DNA from: Pseudolysinimonas_A sp041984585
GTDB lineage: Bacteria; Actinomycetota; Actinomycetes; Actinomycetales; Microbacteriaceae
NCBI GenBank assembly: GCA_041984585.1
Contig: JBHIXX010000041.1
Location: 1-21,596, forward strand
Length of the DNA stretch: 21,596 bases
Reading direction: 5' to 3'
The position numbers and the translations under genes are program-made. Positions 1-13,512 of the stretch are shown piece by piece (the first letter of the stretch is position 1; every line of letters starts with the position of its first letter). The notes under the pieces were generated by a model. It was given only the letters and a program-made list of their open reading frames with translations, was not told where the DNA came from and did not search any database.

Positions 1-3392
<3,392 letters not shown>

Positions 3393-3441
3393 GTCTCGTT
3401 CTCTCTTCGTCTCGAAAGTTTCAGTCCTGTGCGGGCCCGGA

Positions 3442-6930
<3,489 letters not shown>

Positions 6931-6939
6931 GGAAAACAA

Positions 6940-6944
6940 CCTCC
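6940..6944 (-). promoter_or_regulatory. Ribosome binding site of rpoB
   Basis: On the minus strand this reads GGAGG, 9 nt before the TTG at 6930. It decides between two in-frame TTG codons: only the downstream one has normal spacing. Confidence 0.8.
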
Positions 6945-7050
6945 GTGAGACCCGTCGATCTCAGTTCGTGTCGGTCGGTGGGAACGGCCCGGAATACCTC
7001 GGAAGCCGACCGCAATATGACGGCGAGGAAGGGGTTGGGCGCAAGGGACA

Positions 7051-7080
7051 ACTATAGGTCGAAACGACGCGCCACGTCCA
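7051..7080 (-). promoter_or_regulatory. Predicted housekeeping-sigma promoter for rpoBC
   Basis: On the minus strand, TGGACG (7075-7080, 4/6 to the -35 consensus) is followed after 18 bp by TATAGT (7051-7056, 5/6 to the -10 consensus). Initiation would fall near 7044, giving a leader of about 115 nt before rpoB. A weaker alternative further downstream is TTGCGC, 19 bp, CATATT. No ribosomal protein gene precedes rpoB here, so a local promoter is needed. Confidence 0.6.
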
Positions 7081-7088
7081 GCTATTCC

Positions 7089-7117
7089 TTGACTTGCCTC
7101 CGAAACGGGGCTATAAG
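7089..7117 (+). promoter_or_regulatory. Predicted strong housekeeping-sigma promoter, plus strand
   Basis: TTGACT (7089-7094, 5/6 to consensus), a 17-bp spacer and TATAAG (7112-7117, 5/6). This is the best consensus promoter seen in the window. Initiation near 7124 would give a leader of about 44 nt before the GTG at 7168. Its -35 box lies 8 bp from the -35 box of the opposing rpoBC promoter. Confidence 0.7.
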
Positions 7118-7155
7118 CACCGGATCGGGCGGCGTGGGGACCCCGATCGGCGGGG

Positions 7156-7161
7156 CAGAAT
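7156..7161 (+). promoter_or_regulatory. Possible leaderless -10 element (CAGAAT)
   Basis: CAGAAT ends 6 nt before the GTG at 7168, the spacing expected when transcription starts at the first base of the start codon. It keeps A at position 2 and T at position 6. It could be a second promoter next to the consensus one at 7089-7117. On its own the evidence is weak; the same arrangement recurs at four other starts in the window. Confidence 0.35.
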
Positions 7162-7167
7162 CGGGGG

Positions 7168-8043
7168 GTGGCGGAGAACGGGCTGACCCTGGCGAGCGGG
7201 ATGCGGGCCGAGATCCGCGCCGACCGCTGGGTGCCGGGGGCGGTCGAGCTGGTGGTCGACGGCACGCCGCAGTCGCACGTCAACCTCGACGACCCGACCG
7301 ACCTGTTCTTCGAGTACATCCAGCGGATGGGTCACGTGATCGACCAGCTGCCCGACGGCCCGATCACGGCGGTGCACCTCGGGGCCGGGGCGCTGACCAT
7401 CCCGCGCTACGTCGCGGCGACCCGACCGGGCTCGCGGCAGCAGGTGATCGAGCTGGAGCCCGACCTGGTCGCCCTGGTGCGGGCGGAGGCGCCGTGGCCG
7501 CGGGACGCCGGCATCCGGGTGCGCTACGGCGACGCGCGGGCGACACTCGGCCGCCTCCCGACGGCGCTGCGCGGCGCGGTGGACCTGCTCGTGGTCGACG
7601 TGTTCGGCGGCGCGCGCATCCCGGGGCACGTCACGACGATCGAGTTCTACCGGGAGTGCGCCGAGTTCCTCGCGCCCGGCGGCGTGCTGCTGGTGAACGT
7701 GGCCGACGGCGGCGACCTGCGCTTCGCGCGCGGGCAGGCCTCGACGGTGGCGATGGCGCTGCGCGACGCGGCCGCGCTCGCCGAGCCCGGGGTGCTCAAG
7801 GGGCGCCGCTACGGCAACGTCGTGCTGGCGGCGTCGCCGGGCGAGCTGCCGCTCGACTGGCTGCCGCGACTGCTGGCGGGCGGACCGCATCCGGCCTCGG
7901 TGCTGCACGGGCGGGAGCTGCGCGACTGGACGGCCGGCGCCGCCGTGGTGACGGATGCGACCGCCGTCCCCTCCCCACCCCCGGGGCGCGGCGTGTTCCA
8001 GGTGTCGCGGGGCACGGGACCCGGCGCCGGGGGCGCGACGTAG
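7168..8043 (+). CDS. Spermidine-synthase-like protein (SAM-methyltransferase fold)
   Basis: A 291-residue soluble protein. The order of motifs is that of the spermidine synthase/methyltransferase fold: a glycine-rich nucleotide loop (VHLGAGALTIPRY, residues 69-81), an acidic residue ending the next strand (VIELEPDLV, 93-101), GDARATL (121-127), and DLLVVDVFGG (139-148) followed by the FYRECAEFLAPGGVLLVNV strand-helix-strand. True aminopropyltransferases have GGGDG in the loop and DSTDP around the catalytic Asp; both are altered here, so polyamine synthesis should not be assumed. The C-terminus is a Pro/Gly-rich tail. The GTG start has no good Shine-Dalgarno; it follows a consensus promoter and a possible leaderless -10. 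It is divergent from rpoB, and the next gene starts 10 nt after its stop. Confidence 0.75.
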   Translation: MAENGLTLASGMRAEIRADRWVPGAVELVVDGTPQSHVNLDDPTDLFFEYIQRMGHVIDQLPDGPITAVHLGAGALTIPRYVAATRPGSRQQVIELEPDLVALVRAEAPWPRDAGIRVRYGDARATLGRLPTALRGAVDLLVVDVFGGARIPGHVTTIEFYRECAEFLAPGGVLLVNVADGGDLRFARGQASTVAMALRDAAALAEPGVLKGRRYGNVVLAASPGELPLDWLPRLLAGGPHPASVLHGRELRDWTAGAAVVTDATAVPSPPPGRGVFQVSRGTGPGAGGAT

Positions 8044-8046
8044 GGT
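8041..8046 (+). promoter_or_regulatory. Possible leaderless -10 element (TAGGGT)
   Basis: TAGGGT fits the actinobacterial TANNNT -10 pattern and ends 7 nt before the ATG at 8054. Its first three bases are the stop codon of the preceding gene. A GGGAG at 8048-8052 sits only 1 nt from the ATG, too close for a normal ribosome site, which favours the leaderless reading. Confidence 0.4.
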
Positions 8047-8053
8047 CGGGAGC

Positions 8054-9166
8054 ATGCGCCGCACCGCCCGCCTCGTCCCCGTCGGGATGCTGCTGGCGGT
8101 CGCGCTCGCCGGCTGCGCCGCGCCCACGCCGGGGCCGACCCCCAGCGCGACGGTCACGGCCGCGCCGACCGAGATCGGGCCGGTCCAGCCGGCGGGCGCG
8201 CCGAGTACGCTCGTCGACGGACTCACCACGCCGTGGTCGGTCGTCCGCGCCGACGACGACCTCGTGCTCGTCTCGTCCCGCGACACCGGCGAGGTTCTGC
8301 GGCTTCAGGACGGCGACGCCCCGGTCGTCGGCACGGTGCCCGGAGTCGTGCACACCGACGGCGGTGAGGATGGGCTGCTCGGCCTCGCGGCGCGCGAGAT
8401 CGACGGCGTGCTCTGGGTCTACGCCTACCTGACCACGGCATCCGACAACCGCATCGTGCGCATGCCCTACGCCGACGACGCGCTCGGCGAGGCGGAGCTC
8501 GTGCTCGACGGCATCCGCTCGGCGCGGGTGCACGACGGCGGGCGCATCGCGTTCGGGCCCGACGGCATGCTCTACGCCGGGGTGGGCGACGCCGGCGTCC
8601 CCGAACTCTCCCAGGACCCGGCGGCGCTGAACGGCAAGATCCTGCGGATGACGCCGACGGGCGCCGTCCCCTCCGACAACCCGTCGCCCGGGTCGCTCGT
8701 CTACTCGCTCGGGCACCGCAACGTGCAGGGCCTCGCCTGGGACGACGAGGGTCGGATGTGGGCGAGCGAGTTCGGGCAGAACACCTGGGACGAGCTGAAC
8801 CTGATCGAGCCGGGCGGCAACTACGGCTGGCCGGTCGTCGAGGGCGCCGGCGGCGAGGGGTTCGTCGACCCGGTGCTGCAGTGGGCGACCTCCGAGGCGA
8901 GCCCGAGCGGCCTGGCGGCGGTCGAGGGTTCGCTGTTCCTGGCCGGGCTGCGCGGCCAGCGGCTGTGGGTGGTCGACCCGGATGCCGCCGGCGGCGCGCG
9001 GGCGACCGCCTGGTTCGAGGGCGACTACGGCCGTCTGCGCGACGCGGTCGCGGGCCCGGACGGCACGCTCTGGCTGCTCACCAGCAACACCGACGGCCGC
9101 GGCGCTCCGCGCACCGGCGACGACCGCCTGCTCGAGGTGCGGCTCGTGCCGGTCGGGGATGGCTGA
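8054..9166 (+). CDS. PQQ-dependent sugar dehydrogenase family lipoprotein (GSDH-type beta-propeller)
   Basis: A 370-residue secreted lipoprotein. The ATG at 8054 gives a basic start (MRRTAR), a hydrophobic segment and a lipobox LAGC with Cys21 as the lipidated residue, then a Pro/Thr/Ser/Ala linker to about residue 45. The rest matches the soluble glucose/aldose sugar dehydrogenase propeller: TPWSVV (59-64), HDGGRIAFGPDG (160-171, with the His expected to be the catalytic base), LNGKILRM, GHRNVQGLAW (220-229) and DELNLIEPGGNYGWP. Characterised relatives oxidise aldoses to lactones with PQQ and calcium outside the membrane. The segment usually SEHGP is SEFGQ here, so substrate or activity may differ. 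It overlaps the next gene by 8 nt, suggesting coupled translation. Confidence 0.85.
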   Translation: MRRTARLVPVGMLLAVALAGCAAPTPGPTPSATVTAAPTEIGPVQPAGAPSTLVDGLTTPWSVVRADDDLVLVSSRDTGEVLRLQDGDAPVVGTVPGVVHTDGGEDGLLGLAAREIDGVLWVYAYLTTASDNRIVRMPYADDALGEAELVLDGIRSARVHDGGRIAFGPDGMLYAGVGDAGVPELSQDPAALNGKILRMTPTGAVPSDNPSPGSLVYSLGHRNVQGLAWDDEGRMWASEFGQNTWDELNLIEPGGNYGWPVVEGAGGEGFVDPVLQWATSEASPSGLAAVEGSLFLAGLRGQRLWVVDPDAAGGARATAWFEGDYGRLRDAVAGPDGTLWLLTSNTDGRGAPRTGDDRLLEVRLVPVGDG

Positions 9167-9635
9167 CGTGGCCGAGCTCGACCGCGTGCGGCGGTGGGCC
9201 GACGCGCTCATCGCCCTGCACCTCGACCCCGGGGTGTGGAGCTTCGGCTTCGACCACGCCCGCACCCGCGCGGGGCAGTGCGACCACACGAAGAAGCGCA
9301 TCACGGTGTCGCGGCACATCGCGGCACGCGCCGACGACGACGAGATCCACCAGGTGCTGCTGCACGAGGTGGCGCACGCGCTGGCCGGGCCGCGCGCCGC
9401 GCACGGTCCGCGCTGGAAGGCGGTGGCCGACGAGCTCGGCTACGCGGGCTCGCGCCTCTACCGCGGCACGGGCGCCGACGACCTCGCGCCGTGGGTGGGC
9501 GAATGCCCGGGCGGGCACGCGCACGTGCGGCACCGGCGCCCGACCCGACCCGTCTCGTGCGGGCTCTGCTCGCGCGGTTTCGACCCGCGGTTCCGCATCG
9601 AGTGGCGGCGTCGGGACCAGGCCGCCGGTTCGTAA
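9159..9635 (+). CDS. SprT-like zinc metalloprotein
   Basis: A 158-residue cytoplasmic protein. It has the gluzincin motif HEVAH (residues 69-73), with His82 in HGPRWK as the probable third ligand, preceded by a strand with KKRITVSRHI. A C-terminal zinc ribbon is suggested by Cys116, His120 and Cys134-x2-Cys137, with a Cys-x3-His in place of the usual first Cys pair. The architecture is that of SprT-like proteins, the SPRTN-related group linked in eukaryotes to proteolysis of DNA-protein crosslinks; the bacterial role is poorly known. The ATG at 9159 overlaps the preceding stop (ATGGCTGA, 8 nt); a GTG at 9168 is a possible alternative start. Confidence 0.85.
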   Translation: MADVAELDRVRRWADALIALHLDPGVWSFGFDHARTRAGQCDHTKKRITVSRHIAARADDDEIHQVLLHEVAHALAGPRAAHGPRWKAVADELGYAGSRLYRGTGADDLAPWVGECPGGHAHVRHRRPTRPVSCGLCSRGFDPRFRIEWRRRDQAAGS

Positions 9636-9640
9636 CCCAC

Positions 9641-9646
9641 TAGCCT
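9641..9646 (+). promoter_or_regulatory. Possible leaderless -10 element (TAGCCT)
   Basis: TAGCCT fits TANNNT and ends exactly 6 nt before the GTG at 9653. No Shine-Dalgarno is present in the 17-nt gap after the preceding stop, so leaderless initiation is the simplest reading. Confidence 0.45.
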
Positions 9647-9652
9647 GGTTAC

Positions 9653-10243
9653 GTGATCGCCGCCGCGAGTGCCGTGCTCGGAACCCCCTCGGTCGTCCGC
9701 TGGTACCTCGACGCCGGGGCGGACTGCATCGCCCTGGCCTACACCGGACCGCTCTCCCCCGACGACGCGACGCCCGAGACGCTCGGCGCCCCCGACGACC
9801 TGCGCGCCTGGGTGGCGCACCGCTTCGCCCCCGCCGAGCCGGGTGAGGCGACCGACCGGGACCTGACCGACGCCCGCGCCCTGCGCGCCGCGCTCGGGCG
9901 TCTCGCGCTCGCCGCCGCGGAGGACGCCACCGCCGACCCCGACGACGTCGACACCGTGAACCTGTTCGCGGCGACCCCCGACGTGCCGCCCGCGCTCCCC
10001 GGCGGCCGACGGCGGGCCGGCGCGGGCCGCATCCGGGTCTCCCAGGCGCTCGCCTCGCTCGCGCGCGAGGGCGTGCGCGTGTTCGGCGCCGACGAGCGCG
10101 ACCGCATCCGCCGCTGCGCCGCCGACGACTGCCGCATGGTGTTCCGCGACGAGTCCCGCACGCGCAGCCGCCGATGGTGCTCGATGCAGCGCTGCGGCAA
10201 CCGCGCCAAGGTGCGCGCGCACCGCGCCCGCGCCGCGGGCTGA
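9653..10243 (+). CDS. CGNR zinc-finger / ABATE-domain protein, putative transcriptional regulator
   Basis: A 196-residue protein of the actinobacterial ABATE-CGNR family. The N-terminal two thirds hold the family motif DLTDARALRAAL (residues 70-81). The C-terminus is a basic zinc finger with Cys155, Cys160, Cys176 and Cys181, the last beginning the CGNR signature (181-184), then an Arg-rich tail suited to nucleic-acid binding. The domain is described as a stress- or antibiotic-linked regulator on the basis of comparative genomics; no target is evident here. The GTG start is supported by the leaderless -10 at 9641-9646. It is the last gene of the plus-strand run before the ROK regulator, 26 nt upstream of it. 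Confidence 0.85.
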   Translation: MIAAASAVLGTPSVVRWYLDAGADCIALAYTGPLSPDDATPETLGAPDDLRAWVAHRFAPAEPGEATDRDLTDARALRAALGRLALAAAEDATADPDDVDTVNLFAATPDVPPALPGGRRRAGAGRIRVSQALASLAREGVRVFGADERDRIRRCAADDCRMVFRDESRTRSRRWCSMQRCGNRAKVRAHRARAAG

Positions 10244-10255
10244 CCCGTCGGTTTG

Positions 10256-10266
10256 GGAGACTCTCC
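10256..10266 (+). repeat. Short palindrome overlapping the ROK gene ribosome site
   Basis: GGAGA-C-TCTCC, with arms of 5 bp around one base, lies 3 nt before the ATG at 10270. The left arm is also the only Shine-Dalgarno-like sequence for that gene (9 nt spacing). It could be a small operator or limit ribosome access, but such a short palindrome may be chance. Confidence 0.3.
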
Positions 10267-10269
10267 AGC

Positions 10270-11511
10270 ATGCGCGACGCCGCCACGCGATCCCTCCGGG
10301 AACACAACCGCGCGCGCGTGCTCGCGCTGCTCGAGGCCAACGTCGCGCTGAGCCGCTCGGAGCTCGTCCTCGGCACCGGCCTCTCGCGCACGACCGTCGC
10401 GGCGATCGTCGACGAGCTGCTCGCCGCGGGTGCGGTCCGCGCGACCAGCTCCGCCGTGGCGGCATCCGGACCATCGGGACCCGGTCGGCGGCCCGAACTG
10501 TTGACCCTGGTCCGGGAGGCCGGATTCGGCCTGGCTCTCGATATCGGGCACGAGTCGCTACGAGTCGCCCTCACCGGACCGGCCGGCAACGTCGTGACCC
10601 ACCGGGCGGTGCGGCTCGCTGCCGATCAGTCGGCCGACAGCGTCGTGGCACGCGCCGCGGAGATGACGCACGAAATCCTCGCAGGCATGGGCCGACGGCT
10701 CCGTGACGCCACGGGGATCGTCGCCGCCATCCCGGAGCCGATCGACGGGTCGGGCACGGTACCCCGCTCCGACCGGGTGAGCCGCTGGCGCGGCCGCAAC
10801 CCGGCGCTGCTCCTGTCGGCCGCGATCGGCGCGCCCGCCATCGCCGAGAACGACACCAACCTCGCGGTGATCGGCGAGCGGCTCTACGGGAGGGCCCGTG
10901 GGATCGACGACATCGTGTACGTCAAGGTCGCCCACGGGGTGGGGATGGGCATCGTGATGAACGGGATGCTGGTGCGCGGGGGCAGCGGTCTCGCCGGCGA
11001 GGTCGGGCACATCCGCGTACGCGAGGACGGGATGATCTGCACCTGCGGAAACCGGGGCTGTCTCTACACACTCGTCACGGGTGAGTACCTGGCTCGGCTG
11101 CTCGGGCCCACGATCGAGGATCCGCACCGCGGCACGGCCGAGCTGGTCTCGATGGCGGCGCGCAACGATGTGGGGGCGACCCGACTCCTGCACGACGCCG
11201 GTGCTGAGGTGGGGAAGGTGCTGGCGACGGTGTGCAACATCCTCAACCCCACGGCCGTCGTGCTCGGCGGCCGCCTCGCCCATGCCGGGTCGGCCCTCCT
11301 CGACGGATTCCGCGAGTCGATGGAGCGGTACGCCGAGCCCCAGGTCTCGGCCGAGTTGCGGCTGGGCCTGACCTCACTCAACGAGAGCGCGGAGCTTCTC
11401 GGCGCGGCGGCGGTCGCCGCGGGGATCGCGGAACTGCCCGGGGTCAGCGCGCCCAGGGCGCCGGACTCCCCGGCAGTGGAGCGCCGGCCACGGGCCAGCT
11501 CATCGCGCTGA
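10270..11511 (+). CDS. ROK family transcriptional regulator
   Basis: A 413-residue NagC/XylR-type repressor. The N-terminal winged helix-turn-helix spans about residues 10-60 (recognition region near SRSELVLGTGLSRTTVAAIV). The ROK domain follows: DIGHESLRVAL (91-101) replaces the kinase phosphate loop, as often in actinobacterial ROK repressors; END (193-195) keeps the catalytic-type Asp195; the zinc motif is GHI (His247) with CTCGNRGC (Cys257, 259, 264). The Glu usually following this motif is Tyr266. Sugar kinase activity is therefore unlikely, and a sugar-responsive DNA-binding role is favoured. The ATG at 10270 is chosen because it begins just before the DNA-binding domain. Its 3' end overlaps the convergent lactonase gene by 68 nt. 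Position suggests it controls the operon at 11444-17085. Confidence 0.9.
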   Translation: MRDAATRSLREHNRARVLALLEANVALSRSELVLGTGLSRTTVAAIVDELLAAGAVRATSSAVAASGPSGPGRRPELLTLVREAGFGLALDIGHESLRVALTGPAGNVVTHRAVRLAADQSADSVVARAAEMTHEILAGMGRRLRDATGIVAAIPEPIDGSGTVPRSDRVSRWRGRNPALLLSAAIGAPAIAENDTNLAVIGERLYGRARGIDDIVYVKVAHGVGMGIVMNGMLVRGGSGLAGEVGHIRVREDGMICTCGNRGCLYTLVTGEYLARLLGPTIEDPHRGTAELVSMAARNDVGATRLLHDAGAEVGKVLATVCNILNPTAVVLGGRLAHAGSALLDGFRESMERYAEPQVSAELRLGLTSLNESAELLGAAAVAAGIAELPGVSAPRAPDSPAVERRPRASSSR

Positions 11512-12385
11512 CGCGCCCCAGAGACGCCTCGGTGACGTACACGGTGCGCCCGTCCTCGCCGCCGAAACAGACGTTGGTGACGTCGGGGTCGGGCATCTCC
11601 AGCACTTCGAGCAGACTCCCGTCGGGCGCGACCACGAACACCGCGCCCGATCCGGTCCCGGCGACGAGAAGTCGTCCTTCGCTGTCGAAGCACATTCCGT
11701 CGGGGAAGGCGTCCGCACCGAGCTCCGCGAAGACCTCGGGCTCGCCGAGCTCCCCCGCGCCCCGGATCTGAGCGCGCAGCAGCCGACCGGTCCCGGTCTC
11801 CCCGACGATCACCGCGCCGCCGTCGAGGGTCAGCACGATGCCGTTGGGGAAGACGAGCCCGTCGAGCGCGAGCCGGGCACCCGTCCCGTCCTCGCGCACG
11901 TAGCCGACCCCACCGGGCGGGGAGGCGGACGCCGCGGCGCGGCCCTCGTCATCCCGTTCAGCCCAGGCCGGGTCGGTGAACCAGATCCCGCCGTCGGCGT
12001 CGCGCACCAGGTCGTTCGGCGCACGCAGCGGGCGCCCATCGATCGCGTCGATGACCGTCGTGACCCCGCCGTCGGGGCCGAGCCGCTCGATCCGCGGCAC
12101 CGCACCGCCTCGGCCGGCGACGAATCCGGTCGAGGCGTTCGGGCCCCAGTTGCCGCCGTTGTTGCAGAAGAACACCGTGCCGTCGGGAGCGACGACGGCG
12201 CCGTTCGGGGCGCCTTCGGACCGGGCGAGCACCTCGCGGCGGCCATCGATGACGCGCGCGACCACACCGCCGGCGAGCTCGACCACGTAGAGGGTGCCGT
12301 CCGGCCCCAGGCACGGACCCTCCGGGTAGCCGTGGCCGGTGCTCACCGTGCGCAGATCGGGGACTCGGCGCACCGGCGCGGTCAC
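11444..12385 (-). CDS. SMP-30/gluconolactonase family protein
   Basis: A 313-residue cytoplasmic six-bladed beta-propeller. The four metal ligands of the SMP-30/gluconolactonase family can be placed: Glu22 (YPEGP), Asn124 (APNDL), Asn181 (FPNGI) and Asp229 (FPDGMCFDSEGRL). Repeated APDGT/GPDG turns mark the blades. Family members hydrolyse aldonolactones to aldonic acids with a divalent metal. The GTG start overlaps the stop of the preceding gene (GTGA, 4 nt), so translation is probably coupled. It is the last gene of the five-gene operon and would act on a lactone formed from the imported sugar, although no dehydrogenase that makes such a lactone is encoded in the operon. Confidence 0.9.
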   Translation of the reverse strand: MTAPVRRVPDLRTVSTGHGYPEGPCLGPDGTLYVVELAGGVVARVIDGRREVLARSEGAPNGAVVAPDGTVFFCNNGGNWGPNASTGFVAGRGGAVPRIERLGPDGGVTTVIDAIDGRPLRAPNDLVRDADGGIWFTDPAWAERDDEGRAAASASPPGGVGYVREDGTGARLALDGLVFPNGIVLTLDGGAVIVGETGTGRLLRAQIRGAGELGEPEVFAELGADAFPDGMCFDSEGRLLVAGTGSGAVFVVAPDGSLLEVLEMPDPDVTNVCFGGEDGRTVYVTEASLGRVSAMSWPVAGAPLPGSPAPWAR

Positions 12386-13512
12386 CGCAGGTCACCTGCC
12401 TTGTAGTCGCGGAGCGCCCGCACCATCTGACCGTCGGCGCGCTCCTCGTCGGCGACGAGGTCGGTCCAGTGGTAGACGCTGACGCCGTCAGCCCCGCCGT
12501 CGGCGAGCCCGCGCAGGGCGTCGGCGAAGTCGTCGGGCGTCCAGTGCGGCGTCCGGCCGAGTCCGTCGTGCGGCGGCTCCGTGTAGGCGGGCGAGGTCTG
12601 CACCGACCCGAGGAGCGTTCCGCGCACCTCCGACCGCAGAGCGCGAACCGTGTCCGCGATCCACGGCGCCGCGGGGCGGGCGAGGATCTGGTGGTACACC
12701 ATCGTCTCGATGTGCTCGGCCACCGTGGAGAGCACGCCGAGGTCCTGCCCGGTCACGTCGACGCCCAGGTCGCCTCGCTCGTCGGCGGCGAAGGCGAGTC
12801 CGTTGATGAGAACCTCGGTGCCGGGACGGGCGGCTCGCGCCGCATCGCGCAGACGCTCCACCACGCCGGCGATGACCCCGACCTTCCACGCGGTCCACTC
12901 CGCTCGAAGCTCGCCGAGCACGACGCGGGCGATCTCGGGGACGTCGCCCGCGGGGAGGGCGATCCCGGTGTCGGCGGAGAACCGCTCGAGGGCACCCCGA
13001 GAGAAGCCGTAGTCGCGGATATCGCCCCGCTCGACGGCGGGGGTCCATCCCTCCCAGAAGCCGGGGAAGCGCACGAACGAGAGGAAGACCCCATCGGGCT
13101 CGAGGTCGCTGACCACCTGCCCCATCAGGTCGGCGCGCTCTTCGAGGTAGTCGCGGCTGTGCGGGCTCACGCCGAGGTACCAGTCGAACATGGTCATCTC
13201 ATCGCCGCGGTCGGAGACCGGGCGCAGGTCGGGACGCGCGGCGTTGATGTGCGGCTGGAAGAACACCGCGGTCGATTCGTAGTACGCGATCCCGCGCTCC
13301 CGGACGCGGTCGCGGAAACGGCGGTCGTCGTAGGCGTCCGCGGGCGGCAGCTGCTCGACGCCGCTCGAGGGCAGCGGATCCATCCGGTTCTGCAGCAGCG
13401 CCCAGTCGACCCCGTGCTCGCGCAGGCGGTCGGCCGCGGCATCCTCTCCGAGTCCGTACTCGGTCATCCAGGCATACCCGTAGCACTTCACGGCGATGAT
13501 GGGGGTGGTCAC
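12382..13512 (-). CDS. Uncharacterised TIM-barrel glycosidase-like protein
   Basis: A 376-residue protein without signal peptide or membrane segment, so presumably cytoplasmic. I cannot name its family with certainty. The segment DLEPDGVFLSFVRFPGFWE (137-155) sits where many putative glycoside hydrolases have a DGIxLDYIRYP strand, but the usual acidic residue of that strand is Ser145 here. Other barrel-like strands are VDWALLQNR (35-43), GIAYYESTAVFF (74-85), EVLINGLAF (233-241), HIETMVYHQILARP (267-280), GTLLGSVQTSPAY (298-310) and GADGVSVYHWTDL (340-352). Candidate acidic catalytic residues cannot be fixed by eye. Start GTG at 13512 overlaps the ATPase stop (GTGA). Between importer and lactonase, it probably processes the imported compound. 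Confidence 0.65.
   Translation of the reverse strand: MTTPIIAVKCYGYAWMTEYGLGEDAAADRLREHGVDWALLQNRMDPLPSSGVEQLPPADAYDDRRFRDRVRERGIAYYESTAVFFQPHINAARPDLRPVSDRGDEMTMFDWYLGVSPHSRDYLEERADLMGQVVSDLEPDGVFLSFVRFPGFWEGWTPAVERGDIRDYGFSRGALERFSADTGIALPAGDVPEIARVVLGELRAEWTAWKVGVIAGVVERLRDAARAARPGTEVLINGLAFAADERGDLGVDVTGQDLGVLSTVAEHIETMVYHQILARPAAPWIADTVRALRSEVRGTLLGSVQTSPAYTEPPHDGLGRTPHWTPDDFADALRGLADGGADGVSVYHWTDLVADEERADGQMVRALRDYKAGDLR

Noticed and set aside
7955..8053. Upstream start for the PQQ-type dehydrogenase at 7955
   Set aside because: It would bury the signal peptide and overlap the previous gene; the ATG at 8054 yields a textbook lipoprotein signal.
8758..9846. Plus-strand alternative-frame protein of 362 codons across three genes
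   Set aside because: It is an Arg/Gly/Ala-rich shadow of the dehydrogenase, SprT-like and CGNR genes.
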